Source: Arthrobacter sp. PvP023
GTDB taxonomy: Bacteria > Actinomycetota > Actinomycetes > Actinomycetales > Micrococcaceae
Length of the DNA stretch: 64,000 bases
Assembly: GCF_017832975.1 (NCBI RefSeq)
Contig: NZ_JAFIBI010000001.1
Span: 806,001-870,000, forward strand
Direction: 5' to 3'
The notes beneath the pieces are model-generated. The model saw only the letters and a list, made by a program, of their open reading frames with translations. It searched no databases and was not told the DNA's origin. Every line of letters starts with the position of its first letter. Position 1 is the stretch's first letter. This document shows positions 29,985-41,542 of the stretch, piece after piece. Both the position numbers and the translations under genes were made by a program.

Positions 29985-31206
29985 TGAGGGGCTCCTTAGT
30001 GCGGGCGTTGTTCGCTGGCGCGGCGGAATCAACCGTGGCGGCGGCCCGGGTCAGGTCCGCCAGTTCCGCGCCGATGTGCTTTCCCAATTGTTCAAGCAGG
30101 GGTGCTGCTTCGGCTATACATATTTCTACCTTGGCCTCCAGCGAGGTCAGGGGGTAGACCTGCCGGAAGCCGGAATCCTTCTGCTGCGCCGGTGTCAGGG
30201 TGGTGCGTCCGCAGACGGCCACCACCGGAACGCCGGCCCGGGCCGCAGCACGCGCCACGCCCATGGGCGTTTTGCCGAGCAGGCTCTGTTCGTCCAGGCT
30301 GCCTTCGCCGGTGATCACCAGATCGGCCCCGGCCAGCCGGTCGGCGAGACCGGTGAATTCAAGCACGACGTCGATGCCCGGCCTGCGCGTCGCGGCCAGG
30401 ACCGCGATGGCTGCGTAGCCCACGCCGCCCGCCGCTCCGGCGCCCGGTGCGTCCGCGGCCTTCAGCGCGCGGGGCCCGATTTCGGCGGCGAGGACATCCA
30501 CAAAGTGCGCCAGGGCGGCGTCGAGTGTTGCTACGTCCTCCGGGCTGGCACCCTTCTGCGGGCCGAAGACCGCCGGGGCGCCTTCGGCTCCGAGCAGCGG
30601 GTTGTCCACGTCGCTGGCCAGGACGAATCGCGTCTCGTCCAGTCGCGAATCGAAGCCGGAGAAGTCGATCCGGTCCAGCCTGGCAAGGGCGGCGCCGCCG
30701 GGCGGCAGTTCGTTGCCGCCGGCGTCGAGGAACTGCGCGCCGAGTCCCTGCAGGACGCCGGCGCCGCCGTCGGTGTTGGCGCTCCCGCCCACGCCCAGGA
30801 TGATCTGCCGGCATCCGGCGTCGAGCGCTGCCCGGATCAGTTCTCCGGTGCCCAGGCTGGTGGCGCCCTTGGCGCTGGCGGAATCCGGGCGGCCGGGTGA
30901 CCCACCTTCTGCGGGGAGGACCGCAAGGCCCGACGCGGCGGCCATTTCGATGACCGCCTCGCGGCCGCGGACCGCGAAGTCCGCCCGGAGCGGCTGCCCG
31001 GTGGGGCCGCTGACCATGGCGCTCCGCCGGGTGAAGCCGGAGCCGACGGCGGCATCGAGGGTGCCCTCGCCGCCGTCGGCCACCGGAATCCGGAGGACGT
31101 CAAGGTTGTGGCCGGTTGCCGACTGCAGCCCGGCATCCAGGTGCCGGGCCACCTCGGGGGCGGACAGCGAGCCCTTGAACTTGTCCGGTGCGATCACGAT
31201 CCGCAT
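29977..31206 (-). CDS. glxK: Glycerate 2-kinase (GarK/GlxK type)
   Basis: The 409-residue protein is of the glycerate kinase type I fold, with the N-terminal [16 protein letters not shown] signature and the [12 protein letters not shown] segment (about 139-150). It phosphorylates glycerate made by GlxR. It starts two bases after gcl ends. The C-terminal 15 residues overlap the allB start region. It is about 25 residues longer than E. coli relatives because of the C-terminal tail. Confidence 0.92.
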   Translation of the reverse strand: MRIVIAPDKFKGSLSAPEVARHLDAGLQSATGHNLDVLRIPVADGGEGTLDAAVGSGFTRRSAMVSGPTGQPLRADFAVRGREAVIEMAAASGLAVLPAEGGSPGRPDSASAKGATSLGTGELIRAALDAGCRQIILGVGGSANTDGGAGVLQGLGAQFLDAGGNELPPGGAALARLDRIDFSGFDSRLDETRFVLASDVDNPLLGAEGAPAVFGPQKGASPEDVATLDAALAHFVDVLAAEIGPRALKAADAPGAGAAGGVGYAAIAVLAATRRPGIDVVLEFTGLADRLAGADLVITGEGSLDEQSLLGKTPMGVARAAARAGVPVVAVCGRTTLTPAQQKDSGFRQVYPLTSLEAKVEICIAEAAPLLEQLGKHIGAELADLTRAAATVDSAAPANNARTKEPLNV

Positions 31207-31208
31207 GA

Positions 31209-32987
<1,779 letters not shown>

Positions 32988-33050
32988 TGTGTACTCCTAG
33001 GGGAAGTCTTGGGGGTGCCCTCTGCGGGCTGATTTTGGGTGTGCTGAAGT

Positions 33051-33113
33051 GAGTTTTTGTCCAGATGCCGGGAGATAAAGGGCTAGTTGGGCCGATTATC
33101 TGGACAAAAACTC
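33051..33113. repeat. Inverted repeat with 16-bp perfect arms between glxR and gcl
   Basis: GAGTTTTTGTCCAGAT (33051-33066) and its exact complement (33098-33113) flank a 31-base centre that can itself partly pair. The 149-base gap interrupts an otherwise tight operon. It could be an attenuator or mRNA stabiliser, or a small repeat element unrelated to the operon. It has no resemblance to the ACGCTCTCTCAC family. Confidence 0.75.
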
Positions 33114-33136
33114 GGGAGGGAGGGCGGAGGGTGGGG

Positions 33137-34015
33137 TTACTTCCGGCCGCTGAGCTGGAGGACCTGCTTGAAGAGGCCCGAGTGGTCGAGGCCGCCGTCG
33201 CCCTGGTTGACGGTGGCGGCGACGAGCTGTGCGACGACAGCGCCGAGGGGAACGGCGACGTTGGCTTCGCGGGCGGCGGAGGAGACGATGCCCAGGTCCT
33301 TGTGGTGCAGGGCCAGGCGGAAGCCGGGATCGAAGTTGCGGTCCAGCATCTTCTGTCCCTTCTGCTCCAGGACCTTGGAGCCGGCCAGGCCGCCGCCGAG
33401 GACCTTGAGGGCGGCGGCGGTGTCCACACCGTAGGCCTCGAGGAAGGCGATGGCTTCGCCAAGGACCTCAATGTTGACGGCGACAATCAGCTGGTTGGCT
33501 GCCTTGACTGTCTGGCCCGAGCCGGAGGGGCCCACGTGGACGATGGTCTTGCCGACGGCGTTGAGCACGTCTTGGGCATCATCGAAGTCCGCCTTGTCGC
33601 CGCCCACCATGATGGAGAGGACGGCGTCGATGGCGCCCTGTTCGCCGCCGGAGACCGGGGCGTCGAGCGGGCGGATACCGGCTTCCTTGGCGTCTGCCGC
33701 GAGGCGGACCGCCACGTCCGGGCGGATGCTGGAGGCGTCAATCCACAAGGTGCCCTGCTTCGCGTTGGCGAAGACACCGTCCTTGCCGCTGACTACACCT
33801 TCGACGTCGGGGGAATCCGGCACCATGGTGATGACGACGTCGGCGTCCTTGACGGCGTCCGCGATGCTCGTGGCGCCCTTGCCGCCTTCGGAGACAAGCT
33901 TGTCGATCTTGTCCTGGCTGCGGTTGAAGCCGGTGACGGTGTGGCCGGCCTTGACCAGGTTGATGGCCATGGGCAGGCCCATGATTCCGAGTCCGATGAC
34001 TGCAACGTTGCTCAT
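33137..34015 (-). CDS. glxR: 2-hydroxy-3-oxopropionate (tartronate semialdehyde) reductase
   Basis: This 292-residue beta-hydroxyacid dehydrogenase has an N-terminal GLGIMGLPMA NAD motif (about 8-17), the catalytic lysine in KAANQL (about 162-167) and the GPSGSG segment. It reduces tartronate semialdehyde to D-glycerate. It starts 27 bases after hyi, with AAAGAG before the ATG. The protein is unrelated to the Crp-like GlxR regulator of corynebacteria despite the shared name. Confidence 0.93.
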   Translation of the reverse strand: MSNVAVIGLGIMGLPMAINLVKAGHTVTGFNRSQDKIDKLVSEGGKGATSIADAVKDADVVITMVPDSPDVEGVVSGKDGVFANAKQGTLWIDASSIRPDVAVRLAADAKEAGIRPLDAPVSGGEQGAIDAVLSIMVGGDKADFDDAQDVLNAVGKTIVHVGPSGSGQTVKAANQLIVAVNIEVLGEAIAFLEAYGVDTAAALKVLGGGLAGSKVLEQKGQKMLDRNFDPGFRLALHHKDLGIVSSAAREANVAVPLGAVVAQLVAATVNQGDGGLDHSGLFKQVLQLSGRK

Positions 34016-34042
34016 TGTGGTTCTCTTTCTGAAGTCTTTGAT

Positions 34043-34843
34043 TTAGCGGGAAGCGTGTTCGCGGATGGCCCAGCTGAAGGCCGTTTCCTGCGGTTCCTTG
34101 TATTCGAGGCCGATGTAGCCCTCGTAGCCGAGTTCGCGGCTGCGGGCGATCCATTCGCCGAGGGGAAGCTCGCCGGTTCCAGGAGCCCCGCGGCCGGGGT
34201 TGTCGGCGATCTGGATGTGGCCGAAGTCCTTTGCGTGCTTTTCGATGACGGCGGCGACGTCGTCTCCGTTGACGGCCAGGTGGTAGAAGTCGGCGAGGAG
34301 CTTGATGTTCTCGGCGCCGGACTCCTCCTTGACCCGGGCAATGACGTTGAGGGCGTCCTGGGCCTTGAGGAGCGGGTACCTGGGGGCGCCGCTGACCGGT
34401 TCCAGCAGGACGGTGCCGCCGATGCGGGCGACGCCTTCGGCTGCTGCGGCGAGGTTCTTGACCGCGAGCTCGTCCTGCTCTTCAGGGGTGAACTCGTCCT
34501 GGCGGTTGCCGTAGAGGGCGTTGAAGGCCTTGCAGCCCAGGCGCTCACCGATGCCGGCTACGACTTCGATGTTGTCCTTGAACTCGGAGCAACGACCCTT
34601 CCAGGAGACCAGGCCGCGATCGCCGCCGGGCATGTTGCCGGCGTTGAAGTTCAGGCCCGTGAGCTGAACGCCGGCATCCCTGATGGCGGTTTCAAACTCG
34701 TTGATTTGGGCGTCCGTGGGGACGGAGGACTCGAAGGGCCACCAGAACTCGACGGCGTCAAAACCGGCTGCCTTCGCGGCGGCGGGGCGCTCGAGCAAGG
34801 GCAGCTCCGTCAGGAGGATGGAGCAGTTCACTGTGTACGTCAT
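34043..34843 (-). CDS. hyi: Hydroxypyruvate isomerase
   Basis: This 266-residue TIM-barrel protein of the AP-endonuclease-2/sugar isomerase superfamily has metal ligands in FYHLAVNGDD, IGLEYKEP and LLEPVSG. It interconverts hydroxypyruvate and tartronate semialdehyde. It is the first gene of the operon. GGAAGGAC precedes the ATG. The two IclR-like boxes at 34918-34953 lie just upstream of it. Confidence 0.92.
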   Translation of the reverse strand: MTYTVNCSILLTELPLLERPAAAKAAGFDAVEFWWPFESSVPTDAQINEFETAIRDAGVQLTGLNFNAGNMPGGDRGLVSWKGRCSEFKDNIEVVAGIGERLGCKAFNALYGNRQDEFTPEEQDELAVKNLAAAAEGVARIGGTVLLEPVSGAPRYPLLKAQDALNVIARVKEESGAENIKLLADFYHLAVNGDDVAAVIEKHAKDFGHIQIADNPGRGAPGTGELPLGEWIARSRELGYEGYIGLEYKEPQETAFSWAIREHASR

Positions 34844-34917
34844 CGTAGGTCCTTCCGAGGAGGGGCTTTGATCTATCTTCCCCTTGGCTTGCCTCTGCCG
34901 GTCTCGGCTTGAGGTGT

Positions 34918-34953
34918 TTCCGCTTTGTGGAATTTAGATTCTGCTTTATGAAA
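34918..34953 (-). promoter_or_regulatory. Two tandem IclR-type operator boxes ahead of hyi-glxR-gcl-glxK-allB
   Basis: TTCCGCTTTGTGGAA (34918-34932) is a near-palindrome of the TTCC-N7-GGAA kind used by IclR regulators. A second copy, TTCTGCTTTATGAAA (34939-34953), matches at 12 of 15 positions and starts exactly 21 bases on, two helical turns. They lie 75 to 110 bases before the hyi start. The remainder of the 345-base gap up to the LacI gene (35189) shows no gene; GGAAGG before 35189 is the LacI RBS. Confidence 0.5.
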
Positions 34954-35188
34954 AGTTTAGGGAAGGCGGGGGTGTGAGTCAAGGGGGAGGGGGCAGGTGC
35001 GGGCATGAGGCAAATCGAAAGGAAGGAGTTCGGGGCCGCATCCGTTGCGCCGACAAGAGAGCCATGCCCCGATCCGTTTGATTCTGACATCGCCGTTCGC
35101 CCCTACGGCTATGCTGAGGAACGCCGGTAAGGCACGGCAGTGGTGTGGCGGCAAGGACCATTGCCACTGGTCGCGGAAGGACAATCGA

Positions 35189-36187
35189 ATGGCGCGAGCG
35201 ACAGTCCAGGACGTCGCCCGAACGGCGGGAGTGTCCGTAGGGACGGTGTCCCGTGTTTTAAACGGAAGTCCGGCTGTCAGCGAGTCGAGCAAGGACAAGG
35301 TCAATGCCGCAATTCGTCAGCTCAGCTATCGGCCGCTTGCCTCGGCCCGGGACCTTCGCCGCGACCGGACAATGCGTGTTTTGGCCCTCGCCAAGAACCT
35401 GGACTCTTTGGTGATCAGTGAAGTCTTCCGGGGTGTGGGCGATGCTGCCGCGGGCTCGGGCTATGTAAGCCTCATCGCAGCGACGTCCGGGGACCTGGAG
35501 CGCGAACAGCAATTGGTGGACATGCTGCGGAACGGCTCCGTGGACGGGCTGGTGCTGTTTTCTCCGACAATGTCGGATCAGGAAGTTAATGCCGTTGCCG
35601 AGCAAATGAGCGTGGTACAGGTCTGTGAGATCGTCGACGCCGAAGCGGCCTTCGGCGTGTCCATCGACGACCGTCAGGCCGCTTATGACATCACCCGGCA
35701 CCTGATCGACACCGGCGGCAAGAGGCTGGCCATGCTCGCCCACAGAGGTGCCCGCTCGGGCCGGCTGCGCGAAGAAGGCTTTCGCCAGGCGCTCACCGAA
35801 TCGGGCTTGGCGCAGGACCGGATCCTGTTCGGCGAAGGCAATTTCGGCTTCCACTCAGGGCGCAGTCTTGCCCGGAAGCTACTGGAGGCGGGGGACCTTC
35901 CGGACGCAGTGTTTTGCGGCACTGACATCGTCGCGGCCGGGTGCGTCCGTGAACTCACCGACGCCGGGTTGCGGGTTCCCGACGACATTGCTGTGGCAGG
36001 TTTTGATGACTCGGCGCAGGCGGAAATGTGCGTCCCGGAACTGACCACGGTCCGGCAGCCGGCCTATGAGATGGGCCGTGTGGCATTCGCCGAGCTCCTC
36101 GAGCGGATGACGGTGCCGGGCGCCCACCGCCGCGGCCGGGCTTTCCTCCCGTACGAGCTCGTGGTGCGGGACTCCACCAAGGGCTAA
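35189..36187 (+). CDS. LacI-family repressor of the adjacent sugar operon
   Basis: The ATG at 35189, eight bases after GGAAGG, gives 332 residues. A LacI helix-turn-helix with hinge lies at about 4-60 (VQDVARTAGVSVGTVSRVLNGS) and a sugar-binding periplasmic-fold domain at about 62-330. Two operators of the LacI kind lie immediately downstream, ahead of the ABC transporter operon, so it very likely represses that operon. The inducing sugar is not known. It lies 243 bases before the start of the binding-protein gene. Confidence 0.9.
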   Translation: MARATVQDVARTAGVSVGTVSRVLNGSPAVSESSKDKVNAAIRQLSYRPLASARDLRRDRTMRVLALAKNLDSLVISEVFRGVGDAAAGSGYVSLIAATSGDLEREQQLVDMLRNGSVDGLVLFSPTMSDQEVNAVAEQMSVVQVCEIVDAEAAFGVSIDDRQAAYDITRHLIDTGGKRLAMLAHRGARSGRLREEGFRQALTESGLAQDRILFGEGNFGFHSGRSLARKLLEAGDLPDAVFCGTDIVAAGCVRELTDAGLRVPDDIAVAGFDDSAQAEMCVPELTTVRQPAYEMGRVAFAELLERMTVPGAHRRGRAFLPYELVVRDSTKG

Positions 36188-36196
36188 AGAAAGGGG

Positions 36197-36290
36197 TTGA
36201 CAGCCTCGCGTGGTCCCTGTCACACTACTTTGGAATCGATTCCACGGCCGCAGGGCCCTATATTTTTCGCGCTTTGGAATCGATTCCAAA
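36197..36290 (+). promoter_or_regulatory. Promoter with two LacI-type operators for the sugar ABC operon
   Basis: TTGACA (36197-36202) pairs with a weak -10 CACACT (36221-36226; 18-base spacer). TGGAATCGATTCCA (36231-36244) covers the expected start of transcription. A perfect 18-bp palindrome, TTTGGAATCGATTCCAAA, lies at 36273-36290. Their centres are 44 bases apart, about four helical turns, which suits cooperative binding or a small loop by a LacI tetramer or dimer pair. Confidence 0.75.
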
Positions 36291-36430
36291 ATTCAATGAA
36301 CCATCGGCAAAGAAGCCTTGTTCAGCGTGCGCGGCAGCCGCCGCCCCCTGAACTTCCCACCGCCCACAGACCCCCAAAGGAGCCACTTGTGGACTTGAAT
36401 CGACCTGCTTCTCCGCTCCAGGAGGACACC

Positions 36431-37750
36431 GTGTCATCACAGACATCCGCACACATGATCGAACTGCGCGCAGGTTCCCTGCGGACACGTTTGGTGACTG
36501 TCGCCGCAGCGGCTATCGCCGCGGGCCTCCTGATCAGCGGTTGCGGCGGGGGAGCCGCGCCCCAGGGTGCGGAACAGGCGGCAGCTGCCGATCCGGCGTC
36601 GGGCGCTAATGCCAGTGGCAGCGTCAATATCTGCGGCGTCAAGGACGCGTCGGGTATCTACAAAGGCACTGCGGAGGCATTCACCAAGGCGAACGGCAAG
36701 GTCACGGCCAAGTACACCGAGATCGGCGCCACCACAGACGAGGCCCGCACCCAGATCGTCCAGCGGCTCGAAGGTAAGTCGACTGAATGCGATATCTTCC
36801 TCACTGACGTCATCTGGACCTCCGAGTTCGCCTCCCAGGGCTGGCTGCTGGACCAGACCAAGCTGGTAGAGGCCAACAAGGACCGGCTCATTCCGTCCAC
36901 GGTGGAGACCACCAAGTACCAGGACAAGTACTGGGCCTCGCCGTTCTTCACGAACGCCGGACTGGTCTACTACCAGAAGGACAAGGTGGCCAAGCCTGAG
37001 ACCTGGCAGCAGCTCTACGCAGAAGCAGCCAAGGCTCCCGGCAACGGATACGTCTACCAGGGCAAACAGTACGAGGGCCTGACGGTGAACTTCCTCGAGA
37101 TGCTCTACAGCGCAGGCGGCGAAGTGCTCGACGACAAGGGCGAGGTGGCCATTGATTCGCCGGAGACCCGCAAGGTCCTCGATTTCATGAGCAACGGGCT
37201 CAAGAACGGCTCAGCTGACCGCGCCGTCCTGACCTACAACGAAGACCCCGCCCGTCTCGCTTATGAGTCCGGCAACTTCGGCTACCAGCGCAACTGGCCG
37301 CATGTGTACCGCCTGCTCAACGCCACATCGCTGGCCGGCAGCTTTGGCGTGGCGCCGCTGCCCGCATGGGAAGGCGGCAAGGCGTCCGGCGTGCTGGGTG
37401 GCTGGAACCTGGCCATCTCCGCCCACGCCACGAACCAGTCCGGGGCTGTGGCGTTCATCGACTTTGCCACCACGCCGGAATGGCAGAAGCACGTGGCCAT
37501 GGATTACTCCCAGGCCCCGGTCAATGAAGCCGCCTATTCTGATGCGGCAGTTCTCCAAAAGATGCCCTTCGCCACCGAACTGCTCGCGTCCGTCAAGGGT
37601 GCCAAGCCCCGCCCGATCTCCCCGGTCTACCCGCAGATCTCCCAGGCGATCTACAAGAACGTCTATGCCGTCCTTTCCGGTACAGCCTCCGCGGAGGACG
37701 CCGTGAAGAAGATGGCCGAGGAGATCACCACCGCCAAGGCGAGCTTCTAA
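36431..37750 (+). CDS. ABC sugar transporter substrate-binding lipoprotein
   Basis: The GTG at 36431 is preferred because AGGAGG lies five bases upstream and it gives a normal signal peptide. An alternative GTG at 36389 with AAAGGAG would add 14 residues. The 439-residue protein has a lipobox LLISGC with lipid-modified C38, then a family-1 solute-binding fold. It resembles ThuE/MalE-type disaccharide binders. It is followed by two permease genes; no ATPase is encoded nearby. Confidence 0.88.
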   Translation: MSSQTSAHMIELRAGSLRTRLVTVAAAAIAAGLLISGCGGGAAPQGAEQAAAADPASGANASGSVNICGVKDASGIYKGTAEAFTKANGKVTAKYTEIGATTDEARTQIVQRLEGKSTECDIFLTDVIWTSEFASQGWLLDQTKLVEANKDRLIPSTVETTKYQDKYWASPFFTNAGLVYYQKDKVAKPETWQQLYAEAAKAPGNGYVYQGKQYEGLTVNFLEMLYSAGGEVLDDKGEVAIDSPETRKVLDFMSNGLKNGSADRAVLTYNEDPARLAYESGNFGYQRNWPHVYRLLNATSLAGSFGVAPLPAWEGGKASGVLGGWNLAISAHATNQSGAVAFIDFATTPEWQKHVAMDYSQAPVNEAAYSDAAVLQKMPFATELLASVKGAKPRPISPVYPQISQAIYKNVYAVLSGTASAEDAVKKMAEEITTAKASF

Positions 37751-37752
37751 AC

Positions 37753-38685
37753 ATGGCCAATAAGACACTTGTTCCCGGTCGCGGAGTGAACGGCCGCGAC
37801 CGGGCCGAGCGGCGGCTGGCGGTCCGCATGACCGCCCCCTCCCTGGTCATCATGGCCCTGGTGGCGGCGGTCCCCATTGGCTACGCGATCTGGCTCTCCC
37901 TGAACCAGTACAGCGTCCGCACTGCAGGACTCTCCCGGTTCGTCGGTCTGGAGAACTACATCTCCGCCCTGAGCAGCTCTGAATGGTGGGCTGCCTTCGG
38001 CCAGACCTTCCTCTTCGCCGGACTTTCGGTCTCCTTGGAACTGGCGCTCGGTACGGCCATGGCCTTGCTGCTCAACCTCGCGTTCAAGGGCCGCGCCCTC
38101 CTGCGCACCGTGGTTCTGCTGCCCTATGCCATCATCACCGTGGTCAGCGCCATCACTTGGCAGACGATGTTCCAGCCAAACATGGGCCTGGTAACCAACG
38201 TCCTCTCCGCCCTCGGACTGCCCGGCGGCGACGTCGTCTGGCTCGGCGAGCACGGATACGCCATGGCCGTGATCGTTCTGGCCGACGTCTGGAAGACCAC
38301 GCCGTTTGCGGCACTCATCATCCTGGCAGGCCTGCAGGTCATCTCCTCCGAGACCTACGAGGCCGCAGAACTCGACGGCGCCAGCAAGTGGCAGGCATTT
38401 GTACACATCACCCTGCCGCTCTTGCGTCCTGCAATCGTCCTAGCGGCGATCTTCCGCACCATGGATGCCCTGCGCGTCTTCGACCTGCCGTTCGTGCTCA
38501 CCCGCGGCGCGAACGGCACCGAGTCCATGTCGATGCTGGCCTACACCCAGTTGCGCGAAAACCGGCTCGTGGGCGAAGGGTCGGCGCTGTCCATCCTGAC
38601 CTTCCTGACCGTCATGGTGGTCTCCGTCATTTACGTCCGCTTCGCCGGCGGCAACATCCGCGAAGTCGCCAAGGAGGAACAATGA
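37753..38685 (+). CDS. ABC sugar permease, MalF/ThuF type
   Basis: The 310-residue inner-membrane protein has six predicted spans and the EAA loop EAAELDGASKWQAF (about 205-218), which docks onto the ATPase. It starts two bases after the binding-protein gene and overlaps the next permease by ATGA. It forms the translocation channel together with that protein. Confidence 0.92.
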   Translation: MANKTLVPGRGVNGRDRAERRLAVRMTAPSLVIMALVAAVPIGYAIWLSLNQYSVRTAGLSRFVGLENYISALSSSEWWAAFGQTFLFAGLSVSLELALGTAMALLLNLAFKGRALLRTVVLLPYAIITVVSAITWQTMFQPNMGLVTNVLSALGLPGGDVVWLGEHGYAMAVIVLADVWKTTPFAALIILAGLQVISSETYEAAELDGASKWQAFVHITLPLLRPAIVLAAIFRTMDALRVFDLPFVLTRGANGTESMSMLAYTQLRENRLVGEGSALSILTFLTVMVVSVIYVRFAGGNIREVAKEEQ

Positions 38686-39581
38686 GCACGCTGACTGCAG
38701 AACGCCCGACGGCGGAACCCGCCACCCGCCCCAGGGCACCGAAGCGTCGGCTCCGGGGCGAAGCGAAACTGAACCCCCTTGTTTGGGTGTTCGTCGTAGC
38801 CGTCATGGGCTTCTCGCTCATCCCGTTTTACTGGCTGGTCAACACCTCGCTCAAGAAGGGGGCGAGCCTGTCCCAGGGCGAGCTCTTCCCGAGCCAGCCC
38901 ACCTTTGAGAACTACCTTGTGGTATTCCAGAACCCCGAGTTCCTCCTGGCCCTGCGCAACTCGGTGATTATCGCCGTCGTCACCACCACAGTGGCACTGG
39001 TGTTTGCATCGTTCGCTGCTTATGCCCTGGCCAGGCTGAAGATGCGCCGCAAGGCCTTGATCCTGACGCTGATCCTCTCGGTGACAACTTTCCCGGCCAT
39101 CGCCATCGCGGCCCCGCTGTTCTCCATCTGGCGGGAAATCGGCCTGTACGACACACTCCTTGGCCTCATCATCCCGAAGCTGACGTTCGCCTTGCCGCTG
39201 GCGATCTACACGCTGACGTCCTTCTTCAAGGAGATCCCGCGGGAACTTGAGGAATCCGCGTACATGGATGGCGCCACGCCGTTCACGGCCTTCCGCAAAG
39301 TCATCCTGCCCCTGGCGGTCCCCGGCCTGGCCACGACGGCGATCCTGGTGTTCATCTCGGTCTGGAACGAATTCCTCCTTGCCGTCACCCTGACCACCTC
39401 GCCGGAGGCCCGCCCGGTCCCGGTCGCGATTGCCTTCTTCAGCGGAACCAGCGAGTTCGACCAACCGCTGGGCACCATCAGCGCCGCGTCGGTGATCATC
39501 ACGGTCCCGCTCGTCATCCTTGTGCTCTTGTGCCAGAAACGCATCGTTTCGGGCATGACGGCCGGCGCCGTCAAGGGCTAG
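38682..39581 (+). CDS. ABC sugar permease, MalG/ThuG type
   Basis: The ATG at 38682 overlaps the previous stop (ATGA), and AAGGAGG lies just upstream. The 299-residue protein has six membrane spans and the EAA motif EESAYMDGATPFTAF (about 205-219). It pairs with the preceding permease. An ATPase must come from elsewhere, as with the shared MsiK-type ATPases known in actinobacteria. Confidence 0.92.
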   Translation: MSTLTAERPTAEPATRPRAPKRRLRGEAKLNPLVWVFVVAVMGFSLIPFYWLVNTSLKKGASLSQGELFPSQPTFENYLVVFQNPEFLLALRNSVIIAVVTTTVALVFASFAAYALARLKMRRKALILTLILSVTTFPAIAIAAPLFSIWREIGLYDTLLGLIIPKLTFALPLAIYTLTSFFKEIPRELEESAYMDGATPFTAFRKVILPLAVPGLATTAILVFISVWNEFLLAVTLTTSPEARPVPVAIAFFSGTSEFDQPLGTISAASVIITVPLVILVLLCQKRIVSGMTAGAVKG

Positions 39582-39643
39582 CCACCACTGGCTGCAGACC
39601 ATCAACAGACTCCAACCGGAATCACAGAAAGAACAGGAACAAC

Positions 39644-40747
39644 GTGAGCATTCAGCAGCAGGCCCCGTCCGCAACCCTCAAGGTGGGAGTTGTGGGTATC
39701 GGTTGGGCCGGCCAGCAGCACCTCAAGGCGTACAGCAACATCGACGGCGTCGAAATTGTCGCCGTCGCGGGCATGGAAGCAGAACTCCTTGCCCGGCTGA
39801 AGGAGGAGTACAGCATTCCCCATGCCTTCGCCCGCTGGGAAGACATGATCGAGCTTGAGGGCCTCGACGCCGTCAGTGTCGCCGTGCCCACTTTCCTGCA
39901 CGCACCGATCTCGATTGCAGCCTTGGAACGCGGGTTGCACGTCCTGAGCGAAAAGCCGTTGGCCCGCAACGGCGTGGAAGGGCAGGCGATGGTGGACGCA
40001 GCCCGCGAGGCAGGGCGGGTCCTGGACGTCGCGTTCAACCACCGCCGCCGCGGCGACATCCAAGCCCTCAAGGAAGTGATCGACGACGGCACGCTGGGCC
40101 GCCCGTACTACGCCAAAGCATCCTGGCTCCGCCGCCAGGGCATTCCGATGCTGGGCAGCTGGTTCACCAACCCGGAGCTCGCCGGCGGAGGTCCGTTGGC
40201 GGACATCGGCGTGCACGTCCTGGACTACGCACTGCACCTCCTTGGCGAACCCAAAGTCCTGGCCGTCTCGGCCTCGACCCATTCCGAACTCGGTCCGCGC
40301 GGCCTTGGCGGCAACGCCCGCTACACCGCCTCGAACTCCAGCCACAAGTTCGAAGTGGAAGACTTCGCGTCCGCCTTCATCCGGTTGGAAGGCGGAGGGA
40401 CGCTCATCCTGGAAGCCGGATGGGCCAGCTACCGCGACGAACGGGACCTGATGGACTTCACTGTCTACGGAACCGACGGCGGTGCCGAGCTGCGCTCTGT
40501 CGGCGCTTCCGAGAATCCCGTGGCCGACGTGCACGTTTTCACTGAAAAGGACGGCGAAAACGCGGACTTTGAAGTGGTGGCCGAACCCGGACGCGCCCAT
40601 CAGGCCGTCGTCGATGACTTCGTTGCCGCCGTGCGCGGCGGCGAGACAGTGTGGGGCAGCCACGATGGGTCACTAGCCCTCAGCCGCGCCCTGATTCTCG
40701 ATGCCTGCTACAAATCCGCCCTCGAAAAACGTGAAGTGGTGCTCTGA
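39644..40747 (+). CDS. Gfo/Idh/MocA oxidoreductase (ThuB-like)
   Basis: The 367-residue protein starts at GTG 39644. The Rossmann motif [12 protein letters not shown] (about 14-25) and the catalytic EKPLAR (about 105-110) are intact. With the ThuA protein immediately downstream (one base between stop and ATG) it matches the thuB-thuA pair, which oxidises disaccharides such as trehalose to 3-keto derivatives in rhizobia. The sugar here is not proven. Confidence 0.87.
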   Translation: MSIQQQAPSATLKVGVVGIGWAGQQHLKAYSNIDGVEIVAVAGMEAELLARLKEEYSIPHAFARWEDMIELEGLDAVSVAVPTFLHAPISIAALERGLHVLSEKPLARNGVEGQAMVDAAREAGRVLDVAFNHRRRGDIQALKEVIDDGTLGRPYYAKASWLRRQGIPMLGSWFTNPELAGGGPLADIGVHVLDYALHLLGEPKVLAVSASTHSELGPRGLGGNARYTASNSSHKFEVEDFASAFIRLEGGGTLILEAGWASYRDERDLMDFTVYGTDGGAELRSVGASENPVADVHVFTEKDGENADFEVVAEPGRAHQAVVDDFVAAVRGGETVWGSHDGSLALSRALILDACYKSALEKREVVL

Positions 40748-40748
40748 T

Positions 40749-41498
40749 ATGTCTGATTCAAAACTCAGGATTGTTGTCTGGAACGAGGCCGTGCACGAGG
40801 CCCGCAACGAGCCTGCAACCATCGGCGAGATGTACCCCGAAGGGATCCACGGCGCCATCGCCGCCGGGCTCCGCGCCTACTACCCGGACTCCGAAATCTC
40901 CACAGCTACGCTGGCTGATCCCGAGCACGGGCTCTCCGAGGAGGTCCTGGAGCAGACCGACGTGTTGCTGTGGTGGGGTCACATCGCGCACCAGGAAGTC
41001 AGCGACGAGGTGGTGGAGCGAGTGCAGCGCCACGTGCTGGGTGGCATGGGCCTGGTAGTCCTGCACTCGGGGCACTTCGCCAAGATCTTCACCCGGCTGC
41101 TGGGCACCACGTGCTCGCTGAAGTGGCGCAACGAAGGCGAACGCGAACTCGTGTGGACGGTCAAGCCTTCCCACCCGATCGCGGCCGGCATCGAAAGCCC
41201 CATCGTCATCCCCAAGCAGGAGATGTATGGCGAACTGTTCGATATTCCGGAACCCGATGACCTGATCTTCATCAGCTCCTTCGCCGGCGGCGAGGTGTTC
41301 CGTTCCGGTGTGACGTTCTCCAGGGGAAAGGGCCGAATCTTCTACTTCAGCCCCGGCGACCAGGAATACCCGGTGTACCACCAGCCGCAAATCCAGAAGG
41401 TCATCGCCAACGGCGTTGCTTGGGTGGCCCAGCCGGAGCGGTTCCGGGAGGCACCTGAGGTCTCCAACCCCACCCGGGGCTGGTTCGAGCAACCTTAG
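40749..41498 (+). CDS. ThuA-domain protein (trehalose-utilisation type)
   Basis: The 249-residue class-I-glutamine-amidotransferase-like fold protein is recognised by [11 protein letters not shown] at the N-terminus, [20 protein letters not shown] (about 73-92) and the [13 protein letters not shown] segment near the C-terminus. ThuA partners with ThuB in processing keto-disaccharides. It starts one base after the preceding dehydrogenase stop. The amidotransferase cysteine is absent, as in other ThuA proteins. Confidence 0.87.
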   Translation: MSDSKLRIVVWNEAVHEARNEPATIGEMYPEGIHGAIAAGLRAYYPDSEISTATLADPEHGLSEEVLEQTDVLLWWGHIAHQEVSDEVVERVQRHVLGGMGLVVLHSGHFAKIFTRLLGTTCSLKWRNEGERELVWTVKPSHPIAAGIESPIVIPKQEMYGELFDIPEPDDLIFISSFAGGEVFRSGVTFSRGKGRIFYFSPGDQEYPVYHQPQIQKVIANGVAWVAQPERFREAPEVSNPTRGWFEQP

Positions 41499-41542
41499 GC
41501 CCTTCTACTTTCGCAAAATACTGACTCCCTAGGAACGACTAC

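Noticed and set aside
33065..34912. Long + strand frame opposite glxR and hyi
   Set aside because: Shadow of two well-supported genes on the other strand.
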